Source: Adiantum capillus-veneris
Taxonomy: Eukaryota > Streptophyta > Polypodiopsida > Polypodiales > Pteridaceae
Direction of reading: 5' to 3'
DNA length: 64,000 bases
Assembly: GCA_014529385.2 (NCBI GenBank)
Contig: CM043969.1
Location: 17,902,446 to 17,966,445 of the forward strand
The position numbers and the translations under genes are program-made. Positions 1-12,700 of the stretch are shown here, in pieces (position 1 is the stretch's first letter; every line of letters starts with the position of its first letter). The notes under the pieces were generated by a model, which saw nothing but the letters and a program-made list of their open reading frames with translations, did no database searches and was not told the origin of the DNA.

Positions 1-248
1 CACACGTCTTTGAATGGATGTATAGTTGGATATCCATAGTTGGCCGGTCCTAGTAAAATACATTAACCTTGAGGCGTGGTTTATAACCACACGTATACAC
101 ATTACAGAAGCATCTGGGTGTTCAAAGTATGGACCACCACCCATGATTCATAAGCAACAATGTTAACAAGCTGAAGATTCTGTTTTGCACATGTAGAGTC
201 TTAAGTGTGGTACATTTGTTCACATGCAAGATCTTTAATGCAAAGCAC

Positions 249-250
<2 letters not shown>

Positions 251-317
<67 letters not shown>
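251..317. repeat. (CT)n microsatellite
   Basis: Uninterrupted TC/CT dinucleotide run of about 67 bases. The opposite strand reads as poly Arg-Glu, so ORFs across it are artefacts. Confidence 0.97.
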
Positions 318-323
<6 letters not shown>

Positions 324-440
324 TTATATGTATATAAACATATATACATATTGAAAATAAAGTTGTAAGTCTCTCCTTATCACACAAGGCTCGTCTCCAT
401 CACAATTTTTGTTGCACAAAAAAAGCAAACCTCTTTGTAT

Positions 441-1121
441 TCAATCACTTGGATTTGCCAAAGTGGCCCTGTTCCAGCTCAACCTCGCTAGGCATGATCT
501 CCTCCCTTGAAAGCTACACCCCTTTGGAGTTCCTCTGCATTCAACAAACTCCTCTTTGCTACCATCATGGGTGTTTATTTGGTCTCCATCCTTGCATGAA
601 CACATTAGGAAGAGGACGGGGTCTAGGAGGGCCTCTTTATTTGCCATGAGATTATGAAGGTGATTAACATTTGGACGAATAGATACATGCCATGTGTGCA
701 AGAATGGTGGGTGTGTAAGAGAGGTGTAAGAGTGGTCCAAGGATGCATATTCCCCGAAAAGGGGGAGAACAAATTTATGATTTTCGGCCTTCCATAGTTC
801 CTACATATGATCTCCAATTTGGGTGGAGATTATAGATTTAGAATCTACATGCCAAGCTCTTTCCATAGATATGTAGCACGATATACTTTTGCCCTCTAGA
901 TTTTAAATTTCATTTTGGGGGGAAAATTTGAATTCAAATAAACAAGTTGTTTTACCTGTTTGAATTCAAAAGTTGTCCTTTGATTGCTTTCTTAATACTA
1001 AAGGCTTGACTCCCTTAAACTGCCAAATAAAGAAGCCCTCCTAGACTCCAGTCTCTTCCTAATGGTTGGATACTCCCATCAATGTCAAGCATCGGATACA
1101 CACACACACACACACACACAC
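441..1121 (+). repeat. Dispersed repeat copy 1, possibly a LINE fragment, with (CA)n tail
   Basis: Positions 494-597 and 1064-1121 match 18,373-18,553 at high identity, in the same order and ending in the same (CA)n run. One frame of the second copy reads FLFIQETHL, which resembles the QET motif of LINE apurinic endonucleases; copy 1 has FLCIQQTPL. The two halves of copy 1 are separated by an inserted 461-bp foldback element. The LINE assignment is only a suggestion from that short motif. Confidence 0.5.
603..1063. mobile_element. Foldback/MITE-like insertion with ~43-bp terminal inverted repeats
   Basis: Left end 603-645 (starting CATTAGGAAGAG) is repeated in inverse orientation at 1022-1063 (ending CTCTTCCTAATG), with about five mismatches over 43 bases. 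The insertion splits a dispersed repeat whose uninterrupted version is at about 18,484-18,493 in this window, which gives a natural empty site. There is no coding capacity. A clear target-site duplication could not be seen, so the superfamily is not assigned. Confidence 0.7.
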
Positions 1122-2510
1122 TTTGTCACAGCAGCTGACCATGATAACCTACTCATAGCCTAAAGATTTCCACCAGAAAAAAAACTCGGAAATGGTACTG
1201 CTAACCTACTATTAGCATGGCTGAGTAAAATGATACCATATGGGTATCACCCCCTACCCCAGCTCCTACCAATTTCACTTAAAACCCCTTTTCCTTAGGC
1301 CCCTTACTTGGGCGAGTGTGGTGATTGTAGTTTTGTTCGATGCATCTCTTTATCACTATGTCTTGGCGTGCATAACACGTCACGATCCCGCTCTGTTAAC
1401 TGCGTTGGAGGTTAGGGTTACTTGGCTCGAGCTCTCTGCCTACCTCACCTGGAGGGATGTGTAGCTGTTATACCTCCTACACGGTTATTATGGATAATCG
1501 ATTCTTGGCTGATGCAGCACCCCCGCAAATGAGTACTTTTGTCAATCCTCACTGCCTCCTCTACCATATAAGGTGAGGGGCTCTTCCCCTCACTTAGACG
1601 AGGTCTTGGTGTTTACTTTCTTGGTGTAGAGGATAGTTTGCAAGAAAAGTTGATGACTGGCTCTGTAGTAACACTTTTTTTTGCTGCTACTGTGCTAACC
1701 GTTGGAGGGCTTCTACTTCAAGGTTTTCTATTCACTATCTTAGTGTATACTTTGCATTTTTACCACATTGGCTTTTTACCACTATTCCATGACAAGAGCT
1801 TTTTTTGCTAATGTATAAAAGATGGTTGTCTTTTGAAATGCTAACATTTTGATATTGGAAGATTAGGGGTAACTCACTCAAATGGTAAAATTACATGTTC
1901 TGGTTATAAATACTTACATGGCACAGATGATACTATAATTATCTGCTGGCTTATTACTTCTACTGGAATGGATTAGCTGCTGAACACTGGTTTTTTGTGA
2001 GGGCTTCTGCCCTGCTCATTTTTACTCTCTGAAGTAATGGATTACCATGGAAACTTATGAAAAATTGGGGCTTTGTGCATTTACTTGATACTTATGGTAA
2101 GTATGATATGGAGAGCTTGTTACATAGTGCCTCGTGCAAACAACTTGACATAGGTCATACTAATAATGGGAGAACAAGCTGTGATTGGATTTATACCTGT
2201 ATTTCCCTGTGCTCCTGGGAGATTATTGTTAGTGTACTTCTGCTCACTAGTTCCATATTTCTTTCAATATTTCAGGTGGTCAAGATTTCTATTGCTCTAT
2301 TGAGAATGATGACAGGCTTTTTTACTTTGGCATAGTGAAAGAATATGATGATTTTTTTGCTGGCTTCCAGTCTTGCTCACTAAATTTACAAATTTGTTAA
2401 ATTCTATGCAATCTACTGTCCACTGTCTGGTAAATTCTACTATCTGTTTACTGGCCACCAGCTGGTTTTTTTGGTCTTGGATTTCTGGCATGATTCTAGT
2501 ATTTCTCTAA
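1122..2510. other. Non-coding stretch
   Basis: No credible gene. Two open frames of 74 and 92 codons (1240-1464 and 2057-2335) show no recognisable motif and are probably chance. Short T-rich runs and CTGGTT-type words are frequent, as in the repeat region that follows. Confidence 0.5.
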
Positions 2511-2519
2511 ACTAGATCT

Positions 2520-3345
2520 TACTCTCTTGATCTTGGGTATGGTTGGAATTAGCCGGCTCTAGATCTGGTGCTGACTTACATAAAAACTAATCTTGCTTGG
2601 ATATCTGGCTTAAAACTGGTTTTTTACAATACATCTAGTGATGATACTACGATAAGATATATTCTGGTGTTTTACTATTTGCCTTGACTTGCAACAAATA
2701 AAAAAGCTTCTGCTTATTGCCTGGTTGCCTACATACTTACTTAATCCTCTGCTACTGTGCTAGAATATGACATCAAATCTATCATGCATATGGTTACTAT
2801 TTTGATTTTTTGATATTGATGGTGAGTATAAGGTTGATTGCCTGGTGGTGGTGCTGGTTATGCATGGATATTGTGGTTACTGGAATGTGATATACTGGTT
2901 ATGCTGCCATATTCTGATAGTTGTAGTTTTTTATGTTACATTCAAAATTGCAAAAAAGGGAGTTAATACTTGATGATCTGGCCTGGTCTAACTGGTTATA
3001 CACAGACTTTATATCTTCGACTTAATCTTGGGTGTGATTGGATATTAGCTGGATCTGGTTTTCCATTATACAGATCTGGTATGATAAAACTGATCTTTAC
3101 AAATGGATAATGATTTGGTTTTTTTGTGCTTTGCTACCTTAGTTTGTTATGGTATTTTGATTGGGAGAAGAATGTTGTGACTTACAAGACTTCTAAACTT
3201 CACCTATTGCTTGGTTATCTGGCATAGATCTGGTTCTTCACTTACATCTAGTGATGATGCTAACATAAAATAAATTTCGGTTTTTTACTGCTTGCTCTGA
3301 CTTAATATAAATGGAACCTTCTGCTTGTTGCCTGGATGCCTGGCT
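2520..3345. repeat. Degenerate direct duplication
   Basis: Two similar blocks follow each other. The words around 2527-2570 (CTTGATCTTGGGTATGGTTG) recur around 3018-3060. The words around 2620-2735 (CATCTAGTGATGATACTA ... CTTCTGCTTATTGCCTGG) recur around 3238-3345. The blocks differ at many positions and by indels. No coding potential is conserved between them. Confidence 0.55.
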
Positions 3346-4507
3346 TTGCTCTAGTCTAGGTTTGATAACTGTAAATACAAAAATCCCTATATTTAGCAGG
3401 AGGTACTGGTCCTTTTTTCACTACTCCTAGTCTTCTAAACCTACTCTCCACTCATGGATAATGATCTGGTGCTATAAATACCTAAATTTCTTATGATATT
3501 ATGATTTGGGGAAACTATTTTGACTTACACCTATTGCTTGGTTGTCGGGCTTAGATCTGATTTTCCATTATAGCTTGTGCATACTGACTTGGTCTGTTAT
3601 AACTGGATAAAACCAGACTTTATACCTTTTGCTTGATACGTAGATTGTCGGCTTAAAACTAGTTTTTTTCTTTTTTTCACTACATTTGGTTGGATTCCTT
3701 CTGGCCAACTATAGCCTAAATCTGGACAAAGATACTTTGGACCTGCTCACTAAAACATGAGTAAAATTCAATCTATTTTTTTTTGTACCTTATGGTTGGT
3801 TCATTATAACACCAATTAAGGGATGACTTGAAAACATTTTTTAACAGTAAGAACGTGTTCCATTTTTTTACTATGGCTGACACTTTTTGGGCAGTCTAAT
3901 CTAACTGCTATTTGGATACCAATCTCTTAAAGGGTGCAGATAGGTAAGCAGGCCTATTATAAAAGATTACTCGCATAACTAAGGTTTCCAACTGGATGAC
4001 CTAAACCGTGTTTTTTTTCATACACCGCTTAAACTAACGAAATTACATATGATGATACCGATTTGTTGACTTCCTCTCACAGTAAAAGGTTATTTTAAAC
4101 ATATGAAGTAATTCTGGTAGGATTACTTTGTATAGGACAATAGCTAGTTTAAATACTTTTTAAGTTTGACATGGATAACAATTGATAGGTTCCTTGAAGC
4201 CAGCCATACGTAGCCAAGTCTAACATATATGTTGTCTTGATTATATGGATGCAGGTGAGAATTCTATCTTGGCTTAAAGAGGTTTAGCTTGCTGCAGTCC
4301 GACTTTGGAAACATTTAATGATTCATTTGGGATAGTTTTGATACCTTTGTACAAATTCATTTGGAATGATACTTCATTCTTATTACGTTGTACAATTATG
4401 AATCAAAGACTGAGTTGTTTCTGTACTTATCTTTGCCTAGACATCTTTAGCCAGTCGTTGTTTTGAACATCCTGTTCATTGGTGTGTTATTTATTTAAGT
4501 TAAATAG

Positions 4508-4548
<41 letters not shown>

Positions 4549-6120
4549 TGCATGGGTCCTTACTCATGCTTCACTACATAAAATTGGACATAAAGAGCAT
4601 GACTTAGAGTCTATAAAACTCCTCTTCTTTTTTTTCACGTTACATCTCAATTAACCCATCCATTACATGATCACACAAGCAACTGTCACAATAATAACAC
4701 ATGTTTGGACACTTAGCCAAAGGTAAGATACGGTTAACTAAAATTACACTTAATTACCTGGTGTGGGGTGTTTGGTTAAAATATCTTAGTAAGTGTAGGC
4801 CAAAATGGGCTACAAATATATTTTGCGATGTGGTAGAAACTGTGCTAGCAAATATAACCGCTTGAAAAATCCATGCTTCATTAAATGTCCCACATAATGA
4901 TACTATGGCCCTAATCCTAGGGCTTCCTTTACTATCACCAGATATATGTTGTTCCTGAAGTGTTCTCGATCCCAAAGGGTCACCCATGTCACTCTATTTT
5001 GATGTGTCCACCATTTCATCTGCGCAACTATGTTCCTAATAGAGGGAATAGAAGACGCTCATAACGGAGTATGGTGTTTCTCCTGATGTACTCTCTTGAC
5101 TGCTGCAAGTGAGCAAGGGATATCGCTAATACCTGATCTTGATTATAAGTCATAGCCGATCAAGTATAAAGACACAACTTAAGACAAGTTTTTGAAGAAA
5201 CTTGTAAACTGTTGGTGTTAAAAGAATTGCCCAAGTCTGTTACATTGCACTCTGAGGTGTAATACGCCTGTCTTATATAGACCCACATAGCAACCTCTAT
5301 TCGGTGACTATTCGTACTAAATGCCCACCTTACTTGCCCATACTTATTGGATCCTGTAACACTTTAACTCACATTTTGTTTTCATGACATATGTTTCTTG
5401 TAGGAACGTACCCAATTAGCCATCCTTCTGATAATAGTCTCTTAAAAAATGTCGGTACTATTAGTCTTTGTTCGTCTGCAACCATCTAGAGTCGGAGTCT
5501 TTACCTCAATTTTTTTTTTCGAGCCGCGAATCGAATATAGTCTGATCTGCCACAAAATTATTATTTCGATCTCTTATTTTCACTACTAGCAGTAAAATAA
5601 GATGGGATTCGTTGTAGCCTCTTCTTTGTAACTTTTCAAGCTGGTTCTTATTTGCTGCCTATAAACCCTAACCTTTTTTAACTTCTGTATAGTGTTTTCT
5701 ACATACTGTAAAACCACTACAAACCTTTAACCTGCTCATACTTCTGCTCTCTCGCACACTACCCTCTGCATGTGAATGGAGTGTATACAAACTCGCGACT
5801 ACTACGCTCACAATTCATGGATCTTGTGGTAATAAAATCCCTAAAGACATGGGTTGTAAGAGATACCACGATTGCGAGGAAGTTTGGCTAATGTCGGGTC
5901 CCATCACCTACGGCTGGACATCATCCTCTAAAAACCCACACTGATGTGGATCAAGTGAGTATGAGACTCACGTAGCATCTTTTGTCCTGTGCCTGTGCAT
6001 TCTAAATTGTAAGTTGTGGGGACTGCAACATGCCTAAAATTAAGGAGAAAGTTGTGGTGGGGTTGTCATCTGCTTCGAGTTTACAGGTGCTTTATTTTTG
6101 GTGGTGGTCGTCACTCAGCT
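3346..6120. other. Non-coding stretch with one (CA)n run
   Basis: No gene seen. A (CA)n microsatellite lies at 4509-4546 and an exon-like repeat at 4168-4290 (listed separately). The 77-codon minus ORF at 4754-4987 has no recognisable feature. Confidence 0.5.
4168..4290 (+). repeat. Exon-like repeat, copy 1
   Basis: The sequence GACATGGATAACAATTG is followed about 75 bases later by GGATGCAG-GTGAG, which looks like a splice acceptor before an exon. The same arrangement recurs at 7963-8145 and in part at 19,991-20,065. The short frame after the acceptor is open for only a few codons here. Confidence 0.4.
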
Positions 6121-6127
6121 TGCTTTT

Positions 6128-6615
6128 AAGATGAGACTGGGCTGATTTAGTTAAGATATTTATGATAATTGTGATAAACTTAAGTGGATAGAAAGCTTGG
6201 TGGTTTTAGCTCCTGCTTATTGGACAGTTTTGTGATCGATTGGGAGGCTTTGATTTTAAACTGTTTTTCGCTGAAATCCTTAAAATAGGTGCTCACTGTT
6301 GAATGATTACTGGGTACTGAGGTACTGTTAGATTTTGAAAACTTTCATAGGGGATAGAAAACATCACAACTTTTTAGATTGGGCTCGACTGGTTTGGCTA
6401 AAATGACTGTGATAAACTTGAGTAAATTAGTAAATCTTGGTATGTTTTACTCTGGCTAATTGGACAGATTTAAGATCGATGTGATGGTCTGATCCGGGGG
6501 GTTTTTTTCGCTGAAATCTCTAAGAAAATGGGAAGCTCACTGTCATATGATTACTGGTTTTTGAGGTGCTGCCAATTCTTAAAAAGATTCGTAGAGGTTG
6601 AAAAGCATCACATAT
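6128..6615 (+). repeat. Tandem duplication, unit about 240 bp
   Basis: Unit 1 (about 6128-6370) and unit 2 (about 6378-6615) share ordered words such as GTGATAAACTTRAGT, ATTGGACAG, TTTTTCGCTGAAATC, GCTCACTGT and AAAACATCACA/AAAGCATCACA. They are moderately diverged. No ORF is conserved. Confidence 0.6.
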
Positions 6616-6619
6616 CCTA

Positions 6620-7960
6620 ATGATGTAGTATTTTTATGTTTGAGCTTGATTACATTTACCTTCATACATCACTTACCCGTAAAATATCTGGCCTTTTTTG
6701 TTGCTCACAACTTGCATTGTATTGCTGACATATGGTAGCTTCTTGCATGGTTATGGTGTGGGTCCCCTACTGTAAAATAATCTAAGCTTTTCTCTTTTAA
6801 ACTTGCCCTTACTTGCTCTCATTTTATATCATTTCAGCGTGTAGAAGGATGATTACATACCCACATGATGCGATTACAAAGAGTATAAAACTGGGTATCT
6901 GCAGCTAGTGTTCAGATATCTAAAATGGGTTGATGGTATAATGGGTACTCTCTAGTGTAAGAGATGGTCTTTGACTATGCTTTTGTTGGTCTCTGGCTTT
7001 TTAGCTTTACTTTAACTATTCTTTGGCTTTTTCTGTTCTGGTTCTGGCTTAATGCTTTTCTTGGGGCTTAGACCTGCCGGGCTGGTCTAGTTGTGATTCA
7101 GAGTTTAGCACTTTCGCCTACACTATGAATACATACTTTTCCTACTTTTTCAATTTCCATACCAAGAAGAATAAGTCAATCGCTTTCTGTTTTTCTGGTA
7201 ACAGGGGATGAAATTTTTATTTTATTTTAGCACGGAATAAAATGGAATATGTAACTGGCTTTGTAAAAAATATATGTCGGACATGACATAAGATAAGAGA
7301 CAACGGTATTTGATGATGGCAGTTAAGATGATTGAATCAGTTTGCAAATCATAAAGGAAAAATTGCAAATTCCAGACATACGGGCTGGGACTCCTCTGGT
7401 CGTTTTGCTGGTTTCCGGAGATCTGAACATTACTGTGTCGTTTTTTCTTTGAAGATATCACCTTAGAAAGTTGGGTAATCTTTTCCTATGGCTTTGCTTT
7501 ATTTATAATGCTACAGTAGCCATTTAGGCTCTGTTAGTGAAATAAAATATGGGTTTGACATGGTTTATGTGTAGTTGGCTATCCTCTAACCCTTCATGAG
7601 ATAGATTAGCTGTTAAAAACCGATGCCTACTATAGGATGTATGTCTCGAGCGAACTTGTGCTTGCTCATATGGGGTAAAAATCTCCCAATGCTATTTTAA
7701 GAATGATTTAGAAAGTGTCGAACTTAGTGTGATTGAAAGAACCTCCTTAAAACACTTTAAACTTAAGATAGGCAAAGGAATGTTTTGAAAAATCGGGAAA
7801 TGCTTTGATAAATGGTAGCATTTACTATGGGAATCTCACTCTCTAAGAAAGATTTGCTAAATACCAAAGACTTTTGTTTAGTAAGAACTTGGCTTAAAAA
7901 TACTCTTAATATTTTTTTCAAAATACAAATATATTTTGAGAACCGTTGTTTTTTTCATTG
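6620..7960. other. Non-coding stretch
   Basis: T-rich, no supported gene. The short open frames at 7222-7461 and 7812-8018 lack recognisable motifs. Confidence 0.45.
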
Positions 7961-7962
7961 GG

Positions 7963-8145
7963 ACATGGATAACAACTGGGATGCCCATGCATCACCTGTA
8001 CATAGTAACAATTGCTAACCGAACGTTTTCTTGTTTACTATGGGTGCAGGTGAGGGTTACCTTATTTGATAAAAACATACTGTTCGATGTGGTTGATGAC
8101 ATGAGGCTTATCTTTTACCTTAAAGCAACATCACTCCAAAATTAG
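7963..8145 (+). repeat. Exon-like repeat, copy 2
   Basis: Shares GACATGGATAACAACTG and the acceptor-like GGGTGCAG-GTGAG with 4168-4290. After the acceptor a 32-codon frame runs to a stop at 8145. It could be the last exon of a decayed gene; I do not recognise the peptide. Confidence 0.4.
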
Positions 8146-8267
8146 GGATTACTTTCTTCCTTGTTATACTTTGTTTTCTTCAGTACTTTCAAAATTTATT
8201 CTCAACAGCAAATAAATTATTGTACATATCCATTATACTTACCTAGAATTTTTTGGTATGTGAATAG

Positions 8268-8409
8268 GTTCTGTTCTTTTGCATGTATGTATATATTTAG
8301 AACTGCCACACACACACACACACACATTCACATATTATAGCATGTGCTCTCTCTCCCTCTCTCTCTCACTCTCTCACTCACTCACTCTCTCTCTCACACT
8401 CTCTCTCTC

Positions 8410-8477
<68 letters not shown>

Positions 8478-9006
8478 ATTTATGGCTTGGCCTTTTTCTT
8501 GGGAGGAGAAATCATATTTGACATATCTTTTAATTAGTCCATTGATTGTGCATATGGGTTAACACCCATAGAGGTATAGTGTACATGCTTTTGTCAATGC
8601 CTTCAAAAATATTTATATGTTAATATGTTTTTCACACTTGTGAAGTTAGTGGTTGATAACTCAAGCAAACAAAAGTTTAGTGAAGCACAAAGTGCTAAAG
8701 TGAAGATATATCCACGCTTGAAGCTGGTGGTTGCTAAAAAAAAAAAGGAAGAAAAAAGGTTTTGTGAGCCGTAAAAAGTCCTGAGGTGGAAGTTTATTAT
8801 TGATTGGTGTATGACTTGAAAAAAATCGTGACCGGAAGCTATAAGTGGTTATATGCTTTTAAGTCTTTATCTTCTCTTTTTGGAACGCGAGGAGTATAAA
8901 CCACCAAAAATCCAAACTTAATAGCTCACCGTTTTTTAAGCCAACTCACCCTCACTCTAAATAGGACGGGGAACTTGCCCAAATAGAAGACAGCGTGGCC
9001 ACAACT
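8268..9006 (+). repeat. ~0.7-kb dispersed repeat with CA-CT-CA microsatellite core, copy A
   Basis: Starts at TCTGTTCTTTTGCATG, passes through (CA)n, (CT)n and (CA)n runs, and ends at GTGGCCACAACT. The part from the microsatellite to the end is nearly identical to 10,979-11,682. Open frames through it are Ser-Leu and His-Thr runs from the microsatellites, not genes. Confidence 0.85.
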
Positions 9007-10412
9007 TTTTGATTTATGCTCACAACTCACACATTAAGTAGCAAGTGACATACCCTTCTCTGTCTCTGTGCATTTTCACAATCCCCTTGTCCATGTACCA
9101 CTATGTGGATCTTCACAATCCTACTCATCTATGCTCCCACCACACTTTCACACGCGCGCCTGCACACACATATTGACAAGAGGTGGCCTCTCCATGTATT
9201 ACTCTATGGAATAGACGACCTAACAAATTTGACCTTGAAGTTCTTGCGACTGCATATGCCTCCCTTTGGCAACCCACATGACAACGATCACTTTCACAAA
9301 ATTGGAGACTCAGGTAATTTTTGATTTGAATGAAATCATGGCGTAATTACACCTTCACACACACATGCACACTCATGCGCACAAGCTCACACGCACACAC
9401 ACACTCATGCACACAAGCTCACACACACACACGCACACATGCACATACATTCATACATGCAAAAGGACCTCTAAAGTTAGATGCAAAGCCTATTAAGGAA
9501 TTTAACGTGTTTTAATGACTCTACAACCCGGACACATTCTCCCAGTGACAAGGTAAAAAGAAGGGTTAAGGGCTATCACCTCACAAGTCCGTGTTTGAAT
9601 ATATAGAGTATTGAAGATGGTGTTAAACTACAATATTGAAGATGGTAGTTCAATCATGAGAAGCATATAACAATTTGATGGTGTAAGCATCATGAGAGAG
9701 GTTGCTTAAGTTTTTATGGTGTACTTTGAGAAGTTTATCTAAGTACTAAGGAGACTTTGTACAAATTTGGACACGACAGACATTAAATTAGTCTCTTCAA
9801 ATATAAAATTGAGCTACATGGACTTATTTTCTTTCTTTTGTCAAAATAGTTCTTAGCTTACATTAACAAACGAAGTTCTTTGTGTGACTGCTGAGCTAAT
9901 GTAAAGAACATATCAATGATACGTTAACCCTTTTAGAAACAAGTCATCAATTCCTTTTCAATATCTCTTGATTTCCAGGTTGGTGGTAGTTCTTGAAACC
10001 GATAACAAGGGGAAGGGGTCATTGACACCTGTCTTCCCAAGTAGACATTAATAAGAGTACTAATTGTGTTCTTGTTTTTGTGTCTTGGATGGTGACAGGT
10101 AACAGGCTTCTTCCTTGGGATTACTATGGTAACCAGGCAATGTCATTGATAGTATGCTGGATCATATGATTGGTCAAATAGATTGAGGAAGAAAGAAGAC
10201 AAAGGATAGTCTTTACCATATCTTTTCTAATTGATGATTTTTGATGTACTTTATAGTGTTATGATAATACTTAGTCTTTTAAGTCATTCTCGTCCTATAG
10301 TCATTGTTTTTGTCAATTGCCATTGCCAAATGTCTTGGTCAATATTTGGTCTCATCAATTGTATAGTGTCTTCGGATTGGGTTTTAAATCCAAACACACA
10401 CACTTGTTCCCA
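9007..10412. other. Non-coding stretch with imperfect CA tracts
   Basis: Interrupted CA/CACG repeats lie around 9355-9460. A 78-codon plus ORF at 10,231-10,467 runs across the stem-loop at 10,413 and is judged to be chance. No supported gene. Confidence 0.5.
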
Positions 10413-10434
10413 GCTATCCTTTGGTCGGGATAGC
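10413..10434 (+). other. Conserved stem-loop, copy 1
   Basis: Perfect 7-bp stem GCTATCC/GGATAGC around the 8-base loop TTTGGTCG. It is preceded by GGGTTTTAAATCCAAACACACACA. A second copy at 17,470-17,491 keeps the loop but has a different, still perfect, stem (GGATACC/GGTATCC), so the paired bases changed together. Confidence 0.65.
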
Positions 10435-10978
10435 ACTATACAATTGATTGAGATGGATATTGTTTGAGCACATTACTTACTTCATGCTGAGCCACCCAAT
10501 CCAATCGGATGGGTTTGGGATCTTGGTCCCTAATTTGGTCTTCAAAACCTTAGTTTTTTATAATTGTTTGTACGCATGTTTCTACAAAACTCACTAGAGT
10601 ATGTCTTTTGCAGGCTCATGTTATGAAATTTCAAAATATGAGAAGGATTGCATTTCTGTGTTTTCCAAAAGAATCATAGCGTTTCACAAAAAGATCGTTT
10701 ACAAAAAGCAAAACTAAAGGTAAACATCACTTTCTTACTCTGTACTTATGTTGCTATCCTTGAAGTGATATCGCGTGCTATGAAGTTACCTTACATAAGC
10801 CCCTTTACCAAAATTGATACCACTTGTACAATAAGCTCCTCATAGCATTTTGAGTAACTTATTGCATTTGATTTTACAATGCAACACGATGACTTTTATC
10901 ATACATGGTTGGGGGTAGGGTTCCACATGGTGGGCCCTAACTCCCACCATGAGGACCTTCTCCTTGGGTTGGGGGAAG

Positions 10979-11051
10979 GCCACACACACACACACACACA
11001 CATACACACACATATTCACATATTATAGCATGCGCTCTCTCTCTCACTCAC

Positions 11052-11129
<78 letters not shown>

Positions 11130-11731
11130 ACAAATTTATGGCTTGGCCTTTTTCTTGGGAGGAGAAATCATATTTGACATATATTTTAATTAGTCCATTG
11201 ATTGTGCATATGGGTTAACACCCATAGAGGTATAGTGTACATGCTTTTGTCAATGCCTTCAAAAATATTTATATGTTAATATGTTTTTCACACTTGTGAA
11301 GTTAGTGGTTGATAACTCAAGCAAACAAAAGTTTAGTGAAGCACAAAGTGCTAAAGTGAAGATATATCCACGCCTGAAGCTGGTGGTTGCTTCAAAAAGC
11401 CGGTGGTTGCTTAAAAAAAGGAAGAAAAAAGGTTTTGTGAGCCATAAAAAGTCCTAAGGTGGAAGTTTATTATTGATTGGTGTATGACTTGAAAAAAAGC
11501 GTGACCAGAAGCTATAAGTGGTTATATGCTTTTAAGTCTTTATCTTCTCTTTTTGGAACGCGAGGAGTATAAACCACCAAAAAGCCAAACTTAATAGCTC
11601 ACAGTTTTTTAAGCCAACTCACCCTCACTCTAAATAGTAAGGGGAACTTGCCCAAATAGAAGAGAACGTGGCCACAACTTCTGTTCTTTTGCGTGTATGT
11701 ATATATTTAGAACTGCCACACACACACACAA
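10979..11731 (+). repeat. ~0.7-kb dispersed repeat, copy B, with rearranged flank
   Basis: 10,979-11,682 matches copy A (8268-9006) from the CA-CT-CA core to GTGGCCACAACT. A 20-base insertion near 11,390 (an extra GCTGGTGGTTGCTT-like unit) and a few substitutions separate them. Directly after it, 11,683-11,731 repeats the first ~50 bases of copy A, as if the original 5' piece had been moved to the 3' side. Confidence 0.8.
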
Positions 11732-12642
11732 TCTATGGAACACGCACTGACATATCACACACCTAGGCCTACATGGTCAACCCCTTGGTATATGTTCTAC
11801 ATATTATGACCCATTTTTTGGATCGGCTCTATGTTTGTCATACTCAACTCATTGCTTGCAGATTTAAGGTCTAAACACATGATTCGAGATACACACACAC
11901 ACACACACACACACAAAAGCACACAATACATGGAACACAATGATGCATGATGTCCAACACTTGATAATACTAAGGACATGCAACCACATAACACACACAT
12001 GCTAACATAAACAAGACGGCAGTTTTACTAACAGATTTGTCATGACACAGACAACAACATCATTGGCGGAGGAGTAATAGAAAGACGAGGACATACAACA
12101 TGAGCAGGATGATGGAGCATTCAAGCAAGAACCCCTCCTATTTTTTGGTTTATTCTGGCATAGACAAAGCCAAGTACTTTGTAGCTGTTTTCACGATTCA
12201 TGTTAGCATCTTGCAAATTATCAAAATTTTTAAAATGTACACCCTATGGAGAATAATGCATGCAAGGTCTAAATGGCATTATGGCGTCCACATCTCAAGT
12301 ATTTTGCTTTCTTTTTTCACAATCGGAGCACTTATTAATTTACCAAGTAATATCTAACAAAAAGAAGCACTACTTGCTTACTGTAGGGTCACCAAAGTAA
12401 CTTTATATTATACAAAAAAATGTTTTTTCCTAAAGCTTAGCAACTTGCAACTACACACTTACTAATAGTAGCAGCAGCATAAAGAAAACACCGTATCCAC
12501 CTATGGCGCAATCTCGCTGCAACTGGCATAGCCAAAACACCCCCTTTAAGGCACCAAACGGGGACTCCCTATAAAACAAAGGCGTCGCAGGGCATGCGAA
12601 GGCAAATCTCAGCATGTATACAAATGTATTCTTCATACAGTG

Positions 12643-12700
<58 letters not shown>

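Noticed and set aside
122-349. Poly Arg-Glu and similar ORFs over microsatellites (also near 8.3, 11.0, 12.6, 18.7, 21.6, 34.9, 36.5 and 60.6 kb)
   Set aside because: They are translations of CT/GA, CA/GT and TGTGTC repeats on either strand, with no other coding signal.
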